Assembly: GCA_013399895.1 (NCBI GenBank)
Contig: VXBA01001028.1
Coordinates: forward strand, 186,001 to 250,000
DNA length: 64,000 nucleotides
Reading direction: 5' to 3'
Origin: Serilophus lunatus
Lineage: Eukaryota > Chordata > Aves > Passeriformes > Eurylaimidae
Position numbers and translations under genes: made by a program. Below, piece by piece: positions 46,721-60,100 of the stretch; the stretch's first letter is position 1, and each line of letters begins with the position of its first letter. The notes beneath the pieces were generated by a model that saw nothing but the letters and a program-made list of their open reading frames with translations, had not been told where the DNA came from and did no database searches.

Positions 46721-49700
46721 CTGCTTGCTCTCTGACCTTTGGACTGGTGCAGAGTAACTCTTTCATAAGTTCTGAACGCTTTGCCACTGAACGTTGGGAG
46801 TTTCTAACTTTAAGCCACTGGACAGAAGTTGTGGCAACCAGGTCTGCAGCAGATGTCGCAAACTACAGAAATCAATTAGGTGCAGTCAAATCCCTTCTGT
46901 TTTGTGGGGTTTTTTTCCTGAGCATTTTATTAATCTCTGAGAAATACATGTGGCAGCTCCCAAGTAATAATTTTACTTGCAGTCTCAGATGGGAAGGTTG
47001 ATCCCTGAAGTGCATATATATAATTCTCCTCAAACTAGCTGTGGTGAATATATGACTCTATCATTGCCAATTCTTGCTTAAATCTCATGTAAGCATAAAT
47101 AAGGAGTTTGCATTGAGACTTGCCAAAAAACCCTGTGCTCCAAATGCTACAGTATTCTATGTATGTAAATTCATATATAATCACATTAATAGAAGGCATT
47201 TTGATCCAGATTGTCAGGATTGAAAAAATGCAGTTGTGCTTGAAAAATAGATATGCTTTTGCATACACAATTACTCAAGCTGGGTTTTAGGCATTTAAAT
47301 GGCCATTTTTCCTCCCATTTTCGATTGTTATGTTCATCCTGTGGGAATGGGTTTGTGCAAATCAGCAACACAAATATGCATATATTTTGTTGTGTGCTAT
47401 CCTGAAAACATGTTGCATTACTTCGACATAAGCTTGGATTGATTTTGCTTTTTTCCCCTTTGAAATTTCTGTTTTAATCTGAGAAATGTGACCTGTGGTG
47501 GCTGAACGGCAGTTCTTCAGCATTGTGTTTTTCCTTTTCCAAATGGTTAACTCCTGTAATTGTCTCTGTAATGTAAGCTAGTGTTTCCAGCTAACAGTTA
47601 TTTAGGGTTCTGTCATGGCAAGCCGTAATTCAGTCCTATCTCCTAGTGGCCCAAATAATGACCGAAGCTTGCCCCTATCTGAATTATCATTCTTATACTT
47701 CCCTACATACACATAAACAAGTTTGTCTTTATGCCTAAATTTGAAATACAAAGGAAAGCAGAAGCTATACTGGTGATTCAGAGCTCCATCCTGCAGCTTC
47801 AGGGAGAGAGCTGCTTACAGGGCTATGAAGGCCTTTGAAGGGTGTTTTAGTGACTTGGCTCTGAGGCTTCCTGGAGACTCATCAGGCTCCTATTCTGTCA
47901 CATCTTTAATATATCTATATAGAGCATCTACTACAAGTAGTTGAGAGAGAGGATGAAGAGGTCCAATCTGACATGGGAATGGAAGGCTTTTATGGCTGAT
48001 GCTAAACTGCTACTCAAAGACCTTAAATACACTGAAATTTGCACCAAAAATAGGAACATTTGAGTCAGGTGACTTATGACTCAACATATGGAAATGGCAC
48101 TTGTAAAGAAGATTGTGTTTAATATCCATTCTGTGATTCTTCTTTAAGAAACAGTAGATGTCAGAAAAGGACAGTAGCAATGTGAATGCCACAGAAAAAT
48201 GAAGCTTTGTCAGTCAAGATTTCCTGGGGAGAAAAAAACTAATATTCAAGTTTCTTCTTATTAATACTACTAAGAGTGAGTATAATAAAGGTTTATTGAT
48301 TTGTTTTCAAGCTGTGATTCTTTTGAAAGGAAACTCTATCTTTATGAAGTGGAAATATACAAAGATTTCATTGCAATTAGCCAATGAAGAGGCAAACTAT
48401 ACCTTTTTAAATCATTTACTGTGACCCAAAACAGCATCTTCATTCTTGGAATTTAACATCATTCACACTGTGGGGGAGTCTGACAATCATTCAAAATAGT
48501 GGAAGTTTTCCTGTCCCAGTAAATGTTTCATATAAGTTTGGGCCAGGAAGGACGGCGGGAAGCCTTGTAAGATGCAAAAACAGCTTGACAAACAGGGTGG
48601 GTGGTAGAACAATTTGCCTGGTTAGATGTGGGTTCTATGCTCAGTTATGGCTGACTTGAGGACACTTGAACTAAAAAGAGTCTTCTCTGGACTCATCTGG
48701 AGAATTACGGATGCCCCGATGGTGCTGGAAGTGCTCTGTAGAGATTGATCTCTGAGCACAGCAGGATAAGGGAGGTTTATAAGAGCAAACTGAGACAAGG
48801 AGTTCCTGTTGCAGGAATGTTCTGGGGACTAGAAATGGAGTGGAGAGTCAATGCCTTGACTATTTCACGCTGGAGAGGTGAAGATAATTCAAGATGAAGT
48901 TTCAGTGCTACAGGCAGCCCAAACCCAATGTTATACTCAATTAATCTGAGCCAGGCTACATTCCTTCAGGCTAATGGCAAAAAAGTCTGGATGGCTCATG
49001 GTTTGATTGCCATCTGTGCCAACACTTGTAAAAAAGTACAGAGACTGTTTGGTTTGGGTTTGTGTAACAGAGCAAAACAGAGGCCTGAGTGTTGGCTCCA
49101 GTCTCCTCTTGTTTGTGCTCTCAGGTGTCATCTGGGTACTGACTTGCTGAAATCTTGCATTAGGGAGTGAGTTTTGATTACTTTAGGTATCTCAAAGCAG
49201 GACCTCCTGGATTATCTCAAGAGGCTTTCCAGGAAGCGTTAGCTCCATTTTTTACCCTTCAAGGGGCTGAAGAGATGAGATATGTCTCCATTAGGTGGTT
49301 GAGTTCAGGAGCTTATCTGCATTGCTTTAAGCCTTGTACTTTCACACCAGCCCATTAGAGAACCTCTTTCCTAGACTAGGAAGAAGATGGGACACTCAGT
49401 CATTCTCTAATATCTAGTGCTCATAGGCTGCCATTTCTTTTTTCCACTTCAAAATGTCACGTTAAATTCCTGGTGGAATTAGAGATTTTTATCTTCCTTC
49501 TCTCTGTTAGATCTGACTTTTTTCTGGTTTTCTTCTATGCTGAAGACTTAATTTCTCTCATATGTGAGCTAGTAAAAATTAAACAAACAAACTGCCATAT
49601 AGACAGAATGGTTCTTCATGTCTGGAAAGCTGCAGTGAGCTGTGACTTAGGAATTGCAGTGCTTCATATTCAAACTTTTCTTTTTGATGCATTGAAGTGG

Positions 49701-50573
49701 CACAGGAGCTGACAGTGACGTATGGAGAAGGCCCTCTTAGCAGGATGGAGGCTGTTATGTGATAAATGACATGGTATGTCAAAGGACTTCTGTTATCCAT
49801 CATGCTGGCTTCCTCTCAACGCACTCTCTAAAACAAGAGGCAGCTACAAAAACAGCTGGAGGATGCTGTAGGTAGGGTCAATGGTGTGTTCAAAGGAGAA
49901 AATAAGAAAGCTGGAAAGTGTGTGTTCACATGGGAATTAATAGCCCCTGAGTTTTGAGTTCAGAATTTTCAAGTAATTTTTTGCCTAAATTTTTGAAGTA
50001 CCCAAATTCTATTCCTTTGTCAAGAATAAAACCTAACCTCAACAGTTGTCTTAAAAATCATTCAGTCAAAAGGTTTCAAAAAGCTATCAAGTTTAGTGCT
50101 AAATATCTAAGCTTTTTCTAAAGAAAGCCTCTTCAGTATTAAGGCTTTGTGTTGAAAGCATGGTTCTTTCCCTCAATACACCCTCAGACTTTCCTTCTTT
50201 CCCTAGACTTCCTCCCTTACTTCTTCTACCTCTGGTAGTTCGTCTGAAATGCAGTGGAGTGAAAGTCTGATCTGTACTTTCCTATATATATGATACATGG
50301 GAAACATAAGCAAACACAGTCGCAAGGTGGTACAGGTGCTGTTATAAATGTAAGGGTGGTGAGAGTTTTGAGGGAAGGAACAGGGCCTTGACTCACAACA
50401 TACCTGATAAGGAGAGTTGTTTCTCAGACACTTTTTCCTAGTGTTGACCATTCCAGTTAAGCAGCAATGAGACAGGTTTTCACAACTCTGTGCCTTCTAT
50501 TGTTGGAAAATTTGTGGGTTTTGATCTTGAATTTCTTATTTCTCTGCCACCTTTAGTCCAACAGTGCCTCTTG

Positions 50574-50586
50574 TTTTTTTTTTTTT
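50574..50586 (+). repeat. T13 homopolymer
   Basis: Thirteen consecutive T; could be the reverse of an old poly-A tail, but no parent sequence is recognised. Confidence 0.85.
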
Positions 50587-51853
50587 GATTCATTTCAGAT
50601 TGACATATGCACCAGTGGCTGCTCAAGAGGAGCAAGGGATGTGGGGCGTAACATAAGCACTTGTCCATTTCAACTTCCTTTAGTCCATCTCTCTTTTTCC
50701 ATTAACCATAATGGCTGTTTTTCCCTCCTACTTGATTAATGGACTCTCAATAGCTATGTAGTCTATAAACCTAGACAAGACCTAGTCTGTCTTTTGATCC
50801 CTGAACTCCTAAAAGCCTGAGTCTGACTCTGCTTAAATGTTGCTTATGTGCCTGCATGTACATTAGTAATTGGTGCAGAATATCAAATGTCACTACTTGA
50901 CATTTCATTCATAACAGTCACATTTAACGTAAAGGCTTTAACTTGATGATTCACCAGTGGCCAGTGTCAAATGATCTGGGATGGTCTTCATGTTACAAGT
51001 GTCAATCAACAAATGGAGTCTGGAGATAATTTAATCAGAGACCATCAGTTAACTGGGTCAAGGAAATCCCCTTGATTCCAGGTTATTCCTGCCACATTCT
51101 TGCATATGAGATGAGACAGGAATAAAGCCTAGAAGGGTGACTACAACTTCTTTTGCCCCTTTAAAAAATGAATTTCTGGAAGGATAGTGTTTTAAGTCCC
51201 TCAGGTGCATCTGTTCTGTAGTTCAGTACAATATTTCAGGTTCCACAGTTCCTGGAAGCTCCTGCCTAGAACAAAATTTGCTAAACACAAACCAACCTAA
51301 ATATATAGGTAACTCAGCTCCCTCCACCTCTTTGCACTGCTGTGCTCTACTTTATTCGACAGTACAGCTTTTCCTTCACAAACTCTTCATGTGATGAGAC
51401 ACTTATTTCAGCTGTTGACCCCTATCAATGACCCCTCACTGGGAGATCAGGTGTAGAGAACCAGGCTATTATCTGCCTTCCACTCACACATTTCTAATCA
51501 AAGCAGCCAATTTTGCTAACTCCTACAGCTGAAGTCACAGTGAAGGAGACCTGGCTGAGTATAAAGAAAAGAAGTGCTTGGAATGGCAGAGCCAGGGGTA
51601 AGAAATCCTGAGGGTAAGGCTAAAAAAGAAAAGTCAAACTGGGAGAAAAGATGAACAAACAAAGCAGGGAGAAATTCTAAATTCCAGTTTCTTTTAATAT
51701 AAGGAGTCACAAGAAACAGCAGAGCAATGAAAAGCATCTCAATACCCTCCATGCACATCTCCGTGCTCCTTTAGCTTGCTGCAGTGAACAGTGGTAGAAT
51801 GCTAGTGTTATATTCTGCTTTCAGCATGTATGCTTAACAGAAAATAGGTTAAA

Positions 51854-51867
51854 CCCCCCCCCCCCCC
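51854..51867 (+). repeat. C14 homopolymer
   Basis: Fourteen consecutive C in AT-rich sequence. The true length may vary, because homopolymers of this size are prone to sequencing and replication error. Confidence 0.85.
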
Positions 51868-52579
51868 ACAATTAAACAAAATCCGAAGCAGCCCTGACAA
51901 AAAAATATCTCAGTGCTATAAAGGTTAGTGTTTACTCTAGTTGTGACGCTTGTTGAATCTTTCTGTTCTGGCTGTTGAATTCTCTTTAGGCTCAGATGAC
52001 CCTCAAAAATATGAGCCATGGTGCACTGGGTTCAGAAGAGGTGCAAAGCTGCCATGTGGCATCTTCTGGTTTGGTCTGTAAAACCTATAGCCCAGGCTAA
52101 TGGCTGTCACTGTTGTCATTAACAAGATTTCTTTGATGACAGGTAAATAGCAGTCGTTGATTATGTGTCAAATGCATATGCTGTTAGCTCCTCTGGATCG
52201 CTAATTTTGGTTGATAACTGTTGCTTGCTTACAACAGCTAAGCAACATGATGTAGAGGTGTCACTTTATTATATTTGAATGTTTTAACTGCATTTCAGTA
52301 ATAGATAAATGATGCCAGTATCTTATAATCTGATAGGTCAGTTTATCAATAGCTTACAGTCACAAATGATGGACTGGCACCTTAGGCTGGAGACTGAAGC
52401 TCTGCCTTTGATTTTCATTTTTTTCTGGTTTAAAGGTCCTCTAGGCTGTAATTGCTTTTGGGGACTGATAAGGTTGTATTGTTAGCCCTGGATTGGAGAA
52501 CAGCTGTCGTCTTCAGTTTCTTCATGTTTCACTGTCTGGTTTATAGTTATGGTCTATAAATTGTGTCAGGATTTTTTGT

Positions 52580-52604
52580 AAAAAAAAAAAAAAGAAAAAA
52601 GAAA
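52580..52604 (+). repeat. A-rich run
   Basis: A14, G, A6, G, A3. Simple low-complexity DNA. Confidence 0.85.
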
Positions 52605-52748
52605 GTAAACTGAAAAAGAGATTCTTTTCAGTATTTGAATCACTTTGCAGGAGACAGGGAAGGAAAAGCAACATTGTCAAATGATGTATTGTTTTTTCTC
52701 AACTTGCTGGGTTTTTGATGTGAGCAAGGACTTGGCATTTTTTTCCAG

Positions 52749-52865
52749 GATTTCAATCTGATGTTCACCCAGTGCTATTTGGATTTGCAGCATGAACTTC
52801 CAGCCAAAACCACCACAATGCAGAAGCTTATTAACCATAGGAGACTGATATTAGCATCATTTCCA
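52749..52865 (+). other. Exon-like open segment with good splice-site matches (cryptic exon candidate)
   Basis: Flanked by cttggcatttttttccag (AG at 52747-52748) and gtgagt (52866-52871), 117 nt long, and open as 39 codons (DFNLMFTQCYLDLQ... ending ILASFP). I recognise no homologue. In the phase demanded by the preceding AGBL1 exon it hits TGA within a few codons, so as a cassette it would truncate AGBL1. It may be chance, a poison exon, or part of another transcript. Confidence 0.2.
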
Positions 52866-53449
52866 GTGAGTGACCTGATTCCTCATTTGTAATTCTGTGC
52901 AGTTGAGCTAATGGAAGATGCTCTAAGCAAAGTCCTGGGTCTCTATATATAAACAAAAAAATACTGAGAAACCCCCTGAGTACCAAGCTAGTTGTTTTCT
53001 TATGCTTTATATCTTTTCAGTTATGTGAAAAGAAATGTAAATATTTTGCTTGTTTTTCCTTGTTATCCCAGCATATGGTGTTTTTTCCTTGCTTTACCCC
53101 CACAGGGAGTTAGATCCTAATTTCTTTTCCATTCAGAATCTGCCTCTGTCTTTCACTTTTGCCCTTTCATTTTCTGCAAAGGTTTTTCTCTTCCCATGCA
53201 GTTCTACTTCTGCCTTGTATTTGCCACTCTCCCACTCTTCATTTTTATTTATTTTTGTTTTGGTAATCCACTGACATTTTTTAAAGTTCCTGTTTAGCAT
53301 GATGTGTGGAGCAAGGACTTTGGAAGCTCCACAGATTTGTGTCGTTACTGCTGGGACCAGCTCAGAGAGCTCTCTTTGCTGTCTTTTCCTGGTAGTAGGA
53401 CTGTTTGAAAACAGTTCATTTTCCTCAGATGTGTTGAAAGAAGCATATT

Positions 53450-54259
53450 GACTTGGACAAACTCAAAAACAAACTCAAAAAGTGGCTTGTGGGAATCTCA
53501 TGAGGTTTAACAAGACCAAGTTCAAGGTGGTGTAGGGCAATCCCCCAGTATCAATTCAGGCTGGGGATTAAACAGATGAAAAGCAGCCCTGATGAGAAGG
53601 ACTTGGGTTCCTGGTGGGTGAGAGGCTGGGCATGACCAGCCACATGCACTCAGCTCAGAAAGTTAATTGCACCCTAGACTTCATCAAAAACAACGTGGGC
53701 AGCAGGTAAAGGGGGGTGACTCTGCCTCTGTACTCTGCTCTCATGAGACCCCCACCTGGAGTGCTGTGTCCTGCTATGGAATCCTCAATGCAGGAAGGAC
53801 ATGGATGTGTTGGAGCAAGTCTAGAGGAAGCCACCAAGATGGTTAGAAGGATGGAGCATCTCTCCTATGAGGAAAGGCTGAAAGAATTGTGTTTGTTCAG
53901 CCTGGAAAAGAGAAGAGTGATCTAATTGTGGCATTCCAGTACCTGAAGGGGAACCTACAGGAAAAGATAGAGAGGTGCTATTTAAAAGGGCCTGTAGTCA
54001 TAGGACAAGGTGGAGAGGAGTGGCTTCAACTGAAAGAGAATAGGTTTAGATTAGATATTAGGAAAATATTCTTTACTGTGAGGGTGGTGAGGCACATTCT
54101 CAGGTTGCCCGGAGAATCTGTGGATGTCCCCCTGGAAATATTCCAGGCCAGTTTGGATGTAGATCTGAGCAACCTGGTATAGTGGAAGGTGTCCCTGTCC
54201 ATGGCAGAGGGTTTGGAACTTGATCTTGATGGTCCCTTCCAACCCAAATGATTCTATGA
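53450..54259 (+). mobile_element. CR1 LINE, about 0.8 kb 3' fragment, sense
   Basis: The longest repeat in the window. It runs from gacttggacaaactcaaaa through catgaggtttaacaagacc, a degraded ORF2 C-terminal region and the 3' end cccttccaacccaaatgattctatga. ORF2 pieces are visible in broken frames: LYSALMRP and MVRRMEHLSYEERLKEL, LFSLEKRR (53716-53925), then NRFRLDIRKIFFT and VVRHILRLP (near 54040-54110). Frame changes and stops show it is inactive. It is 5'-truncated, as is usual for CR1, and lies in the AGBL1 sense orientation. Confidence 0.96.
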
Positions 54260-55111
54260 ACACAAAATATGTAGTTTAGGGAGGTGAGTTTCAACACTAT
54301 GTATAGGAAAGTTTGTTTCTCCAGCTGTTCTCAGGTAGTCTCATTATTACCTACATTTGGTATCCAAGTTTCTAGGAGTTATTCAGGGTAGTAGGTGTTT
54401 TAGGAAATGTAGCACTGGTTGAAAAACTGTGTTTTTTTCTGTCAGTTATTGTCAGTGTACCATAATCTGATAACTGTTAGGTCTTGTTTCTCTTTCTGGT
54501 CTCCCTCTGTGTGGCTTTGTCAATATACTTCAGTACTGACCTGTGGACACAGTTATGTCCCTGTGGAATCCATCTGTGCTGTCATCTGAGGAAACTCTGG
54601 ACTAGTATTTTTCCTGCATTTGTAAAATAATTCTTCCTTTTCGATTCAACAAAATAGGCTATATAGTATTCTAGAAGTAGTTTTGCTCCCTGTTGGCCTG
54701 TGCTATTGTAATATTTTTCTCTATTACTTATGTAGAATGTTTTATGTTAAATAATAGAGGGTGTTAAATGGTTTCATTAATAGCATTCAGAAATCTTTAG
54801 TGTAGCTTAAACCTTCCTAAGATCTGGAACAAGATCAAATCCCAGTAAAAAGATTCCTGGGTTTATATCTTCAAAACCATATCTTCCATTTCTATGGTAA
54901 TTTCCCTTAATCTTTAAGAAATGACTAGCGATTCTTGTGAATTTTCTGACTAATAATTCTGTGATTATGATACTAATGACATGTACATAACAGGTGGTGT
55001 TTGTGGGGAAGAATTACGAGAGAAGAGCAGCTATCAACCTTGAAAATGGCAGCAGATTTCTTTGTTTCTTCTCCTTGAAATTCTTTTGGCTAAGTGAAGT
55101 GAAATTGGCTT

Positions 55112-55149
55112 TGATAACTTGTTTTCAAAATGATAACTTGTTTTCAAAA
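55112..55149 (+). repeat. Perfect 19-bp tandem duplication
   Basis: tgataacttgttttcaaaa is present twice without any gap (55112-55130 and 55131-55149), with no mismatch, which suggests a recent slippage or repair event. Confidence 0.93.
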
Positions 55150-55864
55150 TCATGTTAGTAATAATTCATTTATCTGCAGGGTATATGGAAGGCCCCTGGG
55201 ATTCCATGATTTACTGTAAATATCTCTGGGGTTTCACTCTCAGTACCTGCATTTGATGCCAACTCATCCCAAATAGGTAAAAAATGTACCCTCAGCAGGT
55301 TAGGAAAAGACTTTGAAATACTTTTAAAACCACATTGTGGTTGTTATTTAGATAAAATTAATGAGTATATGCTTTATATAGTTGTGTAATATGAATAAAA
55401 TATTTGTCTGCATGGAGCTGATTGTAATGTAAGATTCCTCTTGTTTCCAGTAGGGATGTGAGAAGGGAGTTGCTTTTATATACTGTCTTACCTGGAGGTA
55501 AGAAAAAGACAGATGTCTAGTAGGTTACAGAAAAGAGTGTCATATGTAACTTTTGAATTTATTTTTTTATTTAAACCTTCTGCCACAGACTGGTTAGTGA
55601 TATGTCTGAAAGGAAGGTCATTTTATTTATTATTGTATTTATTCAGAAGGATCTGTGCATCTGGGTACAGAAAAGTCATATACCAAATATTGATGGATCA
55701 ACCCACTAAAGAGAAGTGTTCTCTTTTTGCCTCTTTAAGCCATGTTGTTCACCACTTGTAATTATTCTCTCACTGTGACTTTGAAGTCCAATGAAGATGT
55801 TTATAGTCAACAGAAAGTAAACATCTTTTGCACCATGAAATGTAATAGCAGTTATGAAGAATGT

Positions 55865-55880
55865 AAAAAAAAAAAAAAAA
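55865..55880 (+). repeat. A16 homopolymer
   Basis: Sixteen consecutive A. No processed pseudogene is recognised immediately upstream. Confidence 0.85.
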
Positions 55881-58070
55881 GGCATAGTAAAGAATAGGCA
55901 GGTATGATGTAGTCCAAGAGGACAAAGCTGGACATTTTTAGTGATTATAATAGTAAATAGGTGACACTAACTCAGCACTGAGTTCTTAGCATGCCACTGT
56001 AACGGTTATGGGTGGTAAGGAATGACTTTCTGAATTTGCTAAAGTAATCGTATGCCCAGGACGAGAAGGAATAAGAATTCTTATTACCTTATTCTAAAGA
56101 GTTTATTTTAATGTGTAGCATAATGCCCTGAATTCTAACAGTGATATCTTTGGCGCTGAAATCTGAGCCTGTGAATGTTCTGAAAAGTTATATTCTTCTG
56201 GCTAGTGATATGAACTGGAAAAAGAGTGATTTGATCAATTTTCTTGTTTTCTCTGTTTCAGGGAATAATAAATAGATGTACAGATAGTCTTCTGTGTACC
56301 ATAATGTGAAACATTTCTATAGCCTTTAGCTTGAAGGGCAACTTGGTCAACATAGGTACCTTGGCTTATGATTGGATCCTGTTTTCCTGTGCCCCACTGT
56401 AAATTCACAATTGCTCTTCCTGTAACTGGAAGCAGAACTCAGTTGTGCTGTGTAAACTTCTTCTGTTATATTTTTTTATCCCTATGTCTAAGAACAAACT
56501 GTCAACTTTGTCAACCAATCAGAATCTGGCAGTGAAATCTGGCTCAAACATCTGCTGGCAGAGGAAATGCAGTTTGCATGTCTGCTGTAGCAAGCAGCAA
56601 ACGCCATTAGGGTTGTGATGGTGAGGAAGCACTTCCCTTGGGAACCGCAAACGGAAGATGCTTCCTTGCCATTGCAACTCTTGCCAGGACCTGATGTTAT
56701 CTATACAAACCCAACCTCTTGGAGGATGTCTGTTAACTCTGTAGGAAACCTGGATGCAGGTTACATTTTTAATGACTGCCTGGTCTTGGCCATAAATGCA
56801 AGGCACAACTTCCCCAAGTGTTACAGAGATATTTCCTGTGTGGACATTCTGGGCTGAGTTTGAAACATAGATATGCAGTCCGGTTAATGGAGCAGCAAAG
56901 GCATATTTGCAGTTACAAACAGACAGCTAAATAACAATAATAAATCAGAAAGTAAATAAATAAAATTCAAGCAGCTCTCTTCTCTGAATGCAATTAAGAA
57001 GCTGTGTCCATTCAATCAGTGCAGTCACTTTGCATTTGATGAAATCCTGAGAAGTGGATGTAAATAATACTTTGAGAATATAGTTGACTCAAATGTCTGT
57101 TTTGTAATGATGGGAAACATGTTTTGGAATGAACTTAACTTAGCTCACTGAATGAGAGTACCCAGGAAAGTGATTCTTTCCTTCAAGACTCTTGAAGGAC
57201 TTTACACATATGGTAGTAAAAAGTGTATCCAGGCATTTATCCTAAGCTTTTTTTCTTGATACTACTTCTCCTTCAGGAGGATTTAATAATCTGTAAGAAA
57301 AGGGATTTGACTAAACTTATTCCTATTATGATTTTATTCAAGTGATGTCTCCCAAAGTGCTGCAGGAGCAAGATTCCTTTTGCTTCTTAAAGGGGAGATT
57401 AGGTCAATAATAAGCACTGGGATCTTTTAGCCTCTCGTATCTTTAAAAGTTTTCTATCCTGGAGATTTTTAGTGGGAAGCAAGTATAGTTTATACCAGAA
57501 TTTGTAATGGATGCAAACTAGGAACTTGGAATCTGTTCCAAGCATTGTCATTTCTTCAAAAAACATCACTGCTGAGATGGTAGATGTGAGTGGAAGTTGG
57601 CAAAAGAAAGAGGAGACCCCCTGAGACACTCCAGGCAAAACAATGATGTAACCTGTTACTGGATTATGCGAGAAATGGTTAGGCAACTTCCTATGTACCA
57701 TGACAAATCATCCCTGCGGAGCCCCATAGGATGAACAGAAGTAGCTGTGAAGGAATACTATGAAAGCCCAAAGCTGTTGCCGTCTCCAAGGCTGAGTGAC
57801 TTTGGACATTTATCATACTGACCCTGTTAGATGAGAAAGACATGGTGATTATTTGTCCTCTGGAGTAAGGCAAGAGCATAAGGATTTATTAGAGTAAACA
57901 GGGATCTTGGAATAAATGGTGACAGCGAATCTGTCTCTGACTACTGAATCATCCTGTTCCTTTTGTAGGCCAACAGCAGACATCTTTAAATTAGATTAAT
58001 TCCTGCTTGTAGCCTTTACCTTCCAAAGGGAAATGTAAATTGTATATTGGACAATCTCCCTAGCATGGGG

Positions 58071-58081
58071 AAAAAAAAAAA
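58071..58081 (+). repeat. A11 homopolymer
   Basis: Eleven A next to GGGG. It lies just before the unexplained block at 58150-58650. Confidence 0.8.
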
Positions 58082-58723
58082 CACCTCTATTTCCTTTGAA
58101 TGTCCACATTAGTTGTTCTTTGTAGGTTGGGAGAGAAGGATTGAACTCAGGGGTCTTTCTGCCAATTCAAGATAGTGAGCTGTACCCAAAGGGTAGTGCC
58201 AGTAGCATCAGTTAGGACAGCCCTGTGGCATCCTATTATCTGCTTAATGCCAGGCCAAGCATCCCCTTTTGGCAGTGTTGGGCCCAAGTCCTTCCATTCC
58301 AGCAGCTTTCTGGTGTCAATGATAAACAGTCTGCTCACACTGATGGTGCTTGGCATTCTTTTCCAATCCTTGCAGCAGTAGGCAATACACCTCATGTCCT
58401 CAGTGCCAGCAGTGTGTGGGAACAGTAAATCTCTTTTCAAGTGGAATCTTCCTTGATGCTTTGCTGATAGGCAGGTTAAGTAATAGTCCAGTACGAGGCA
58501 GGAAAGGAACTGTCAGGTCCTCAAATGCCCTCTTCTTCATCTACAAAACTCCTTCTGGCCTAGTTAATGTCTCTAAGTTGCTTGAACAACAGCTTATAGC
58601 AGAGCAGTAATTCTTCTGCTGGAGCCATACGCTTGGAACAAACTGAAGGAAAAGAGGAGGTGTATTTGCAGAGGATGATTGGTTTGTCCTGTTTTTGATG
58701 TGACAGCTTTCAACACTTTGGGT

Positions 58724-58814
58724 TGTGTTTGTTTGGTTGCTTTGTTTGTTTGTTTGGTGGTTGTTTTGTTGATTTGGGATTCTGTTTTGATTTTGTTTTT
58801 TTTGTTGTTCTTTT
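58724..58814 (+). repeat. GTTT-rich low-complexity tract
   Basis: About 90 bp composed almost only of G and T, with repeated TTTG units and interruptions. It is an imperfect microsatellite. Confidence 0.85.
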
Positions 58815-59839
58815 AAGGCTTGCTTAGTTCTTGGACAGGTTGGAGAGATGGTCTTCTTGGCATAAGAATGAAATGTGAAATTCTAGAGCAGCATTGGAAA
58901 CTTGAAATTGCAGTGAGGGTATGTCCGGTGTTGGTGTTGCCCATGAGATCTCTTTTGAACCTCAATACCTCTTTTTATTCTACAATGGTCTATTTCTATG
59001 TCATTGAAAATATTTGCTTTTCTGTATTACTTATTAATTTGGTCAAGAGATTTGTAACTGATGGGAGTTAGTGGGACAGAGAAATAATTGGAGGCTAAAT
59101 GATAATTCACTGTGAGTTCATGGAACAGTTCTGTTAATGGTATGAAAGCATCTAAACATTAAATTATTTCTAGTAGGGGATTAAGGGAAAGATCAGATTG
59201 CTTCACCTTTGGCATCTAGCTAAGTTATAAAATAGATGATAGTTTGAATGTATGTCAAGCACTAAGTCCTTTTAACTTTGTCAATGTGTTCTGGTGCAAT
59301 TATCTTAAACTCACACCAGCTGGATGGGAGCTGTGTTTGTACCCTCTAGAGGCTGTACTCAGAAGTGTTCAACAAAATGGAACATTCATGGTGTAACTTG
59401 ATTATTGAGAAAGGCATGAGTTTGTGGTTTTGGATGTAAACCACTGTTCTGTTGATTCCTTCTTAGCATCTGTGAAACATTTGATGTGGTATTTCTTTTG
59501 GAGAGCAACAAGTGCTACAGAAGACATGAGAATCCTCCTCTCAGACAAATGTGAGAAAAAAACCACCATCCTAATCTTTAATCATTTGAGAATGGCTCAC
59601 AATTAGAATAGCAAGGGGTTTGTATTTCCTCTAAAATGCTTTTACTTTGAAATTCAGCAGTATTTTTTTGGCTGTTTGAAACCTTAATGCTTAGTAGGTC
59701 ATCTAATCTCCCCTTTCTGTCTGATGGTGTAAAACCACGTTCTGTAATTTCTCCCAAGCAAGTCATATTCACCTGACTGAAGTGCTGGACTGAAGCCACA
59801 TTAAGAACTTTCAACCTATTTCAACACCCTCAAAATTAG

Positions 59840-60100
59840 TATTTTACTGCTGTTTACACACAATTGCAGTTACTGCCTTGTTGCCAGACAGCAGCTGGGG
59901 GCTGCTGGAGGCCAGCTGCAGCCTCCACAGCCACCGCTGGAGTGCCTGCATGTATAGAAATGATATAAGATCCAGCCCTACAGTTACCTAATTGCAGCTG
60001 GGATTTTGCAGCTGTGGAGTCACACCATGAGAAATACATTCAAGGCTGCAATTCAGTGAATGTGCTTTTCAGGCCAACAAATTTGCCTTGTGAGCCGAAG
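59840..60100. promoter_or_regulatory. CAGCTG E-box cluster (candidate enhancer)
   Basis: Four CAGCTG hexamers lie at 59892-59897, 59913-59918, 59995-60000 and 60009-60014, within 123 bp, in a GC-richer island of an AT-rich intron. 'cagttacctaattgcagctg' adds a TAATTGC-type homeodomain core. CAGCTG is bound by class II bHLH heterodimers (myogenic, neurogenic and other factors). Conservation and activity are untested. Confidence 0.35.

Noticed and set aside
53716..54182. Two overlapping plus-strand open frames that look protein-like
   Set aside because: They are broken pieces of CR1 ORF2, not a host gene.
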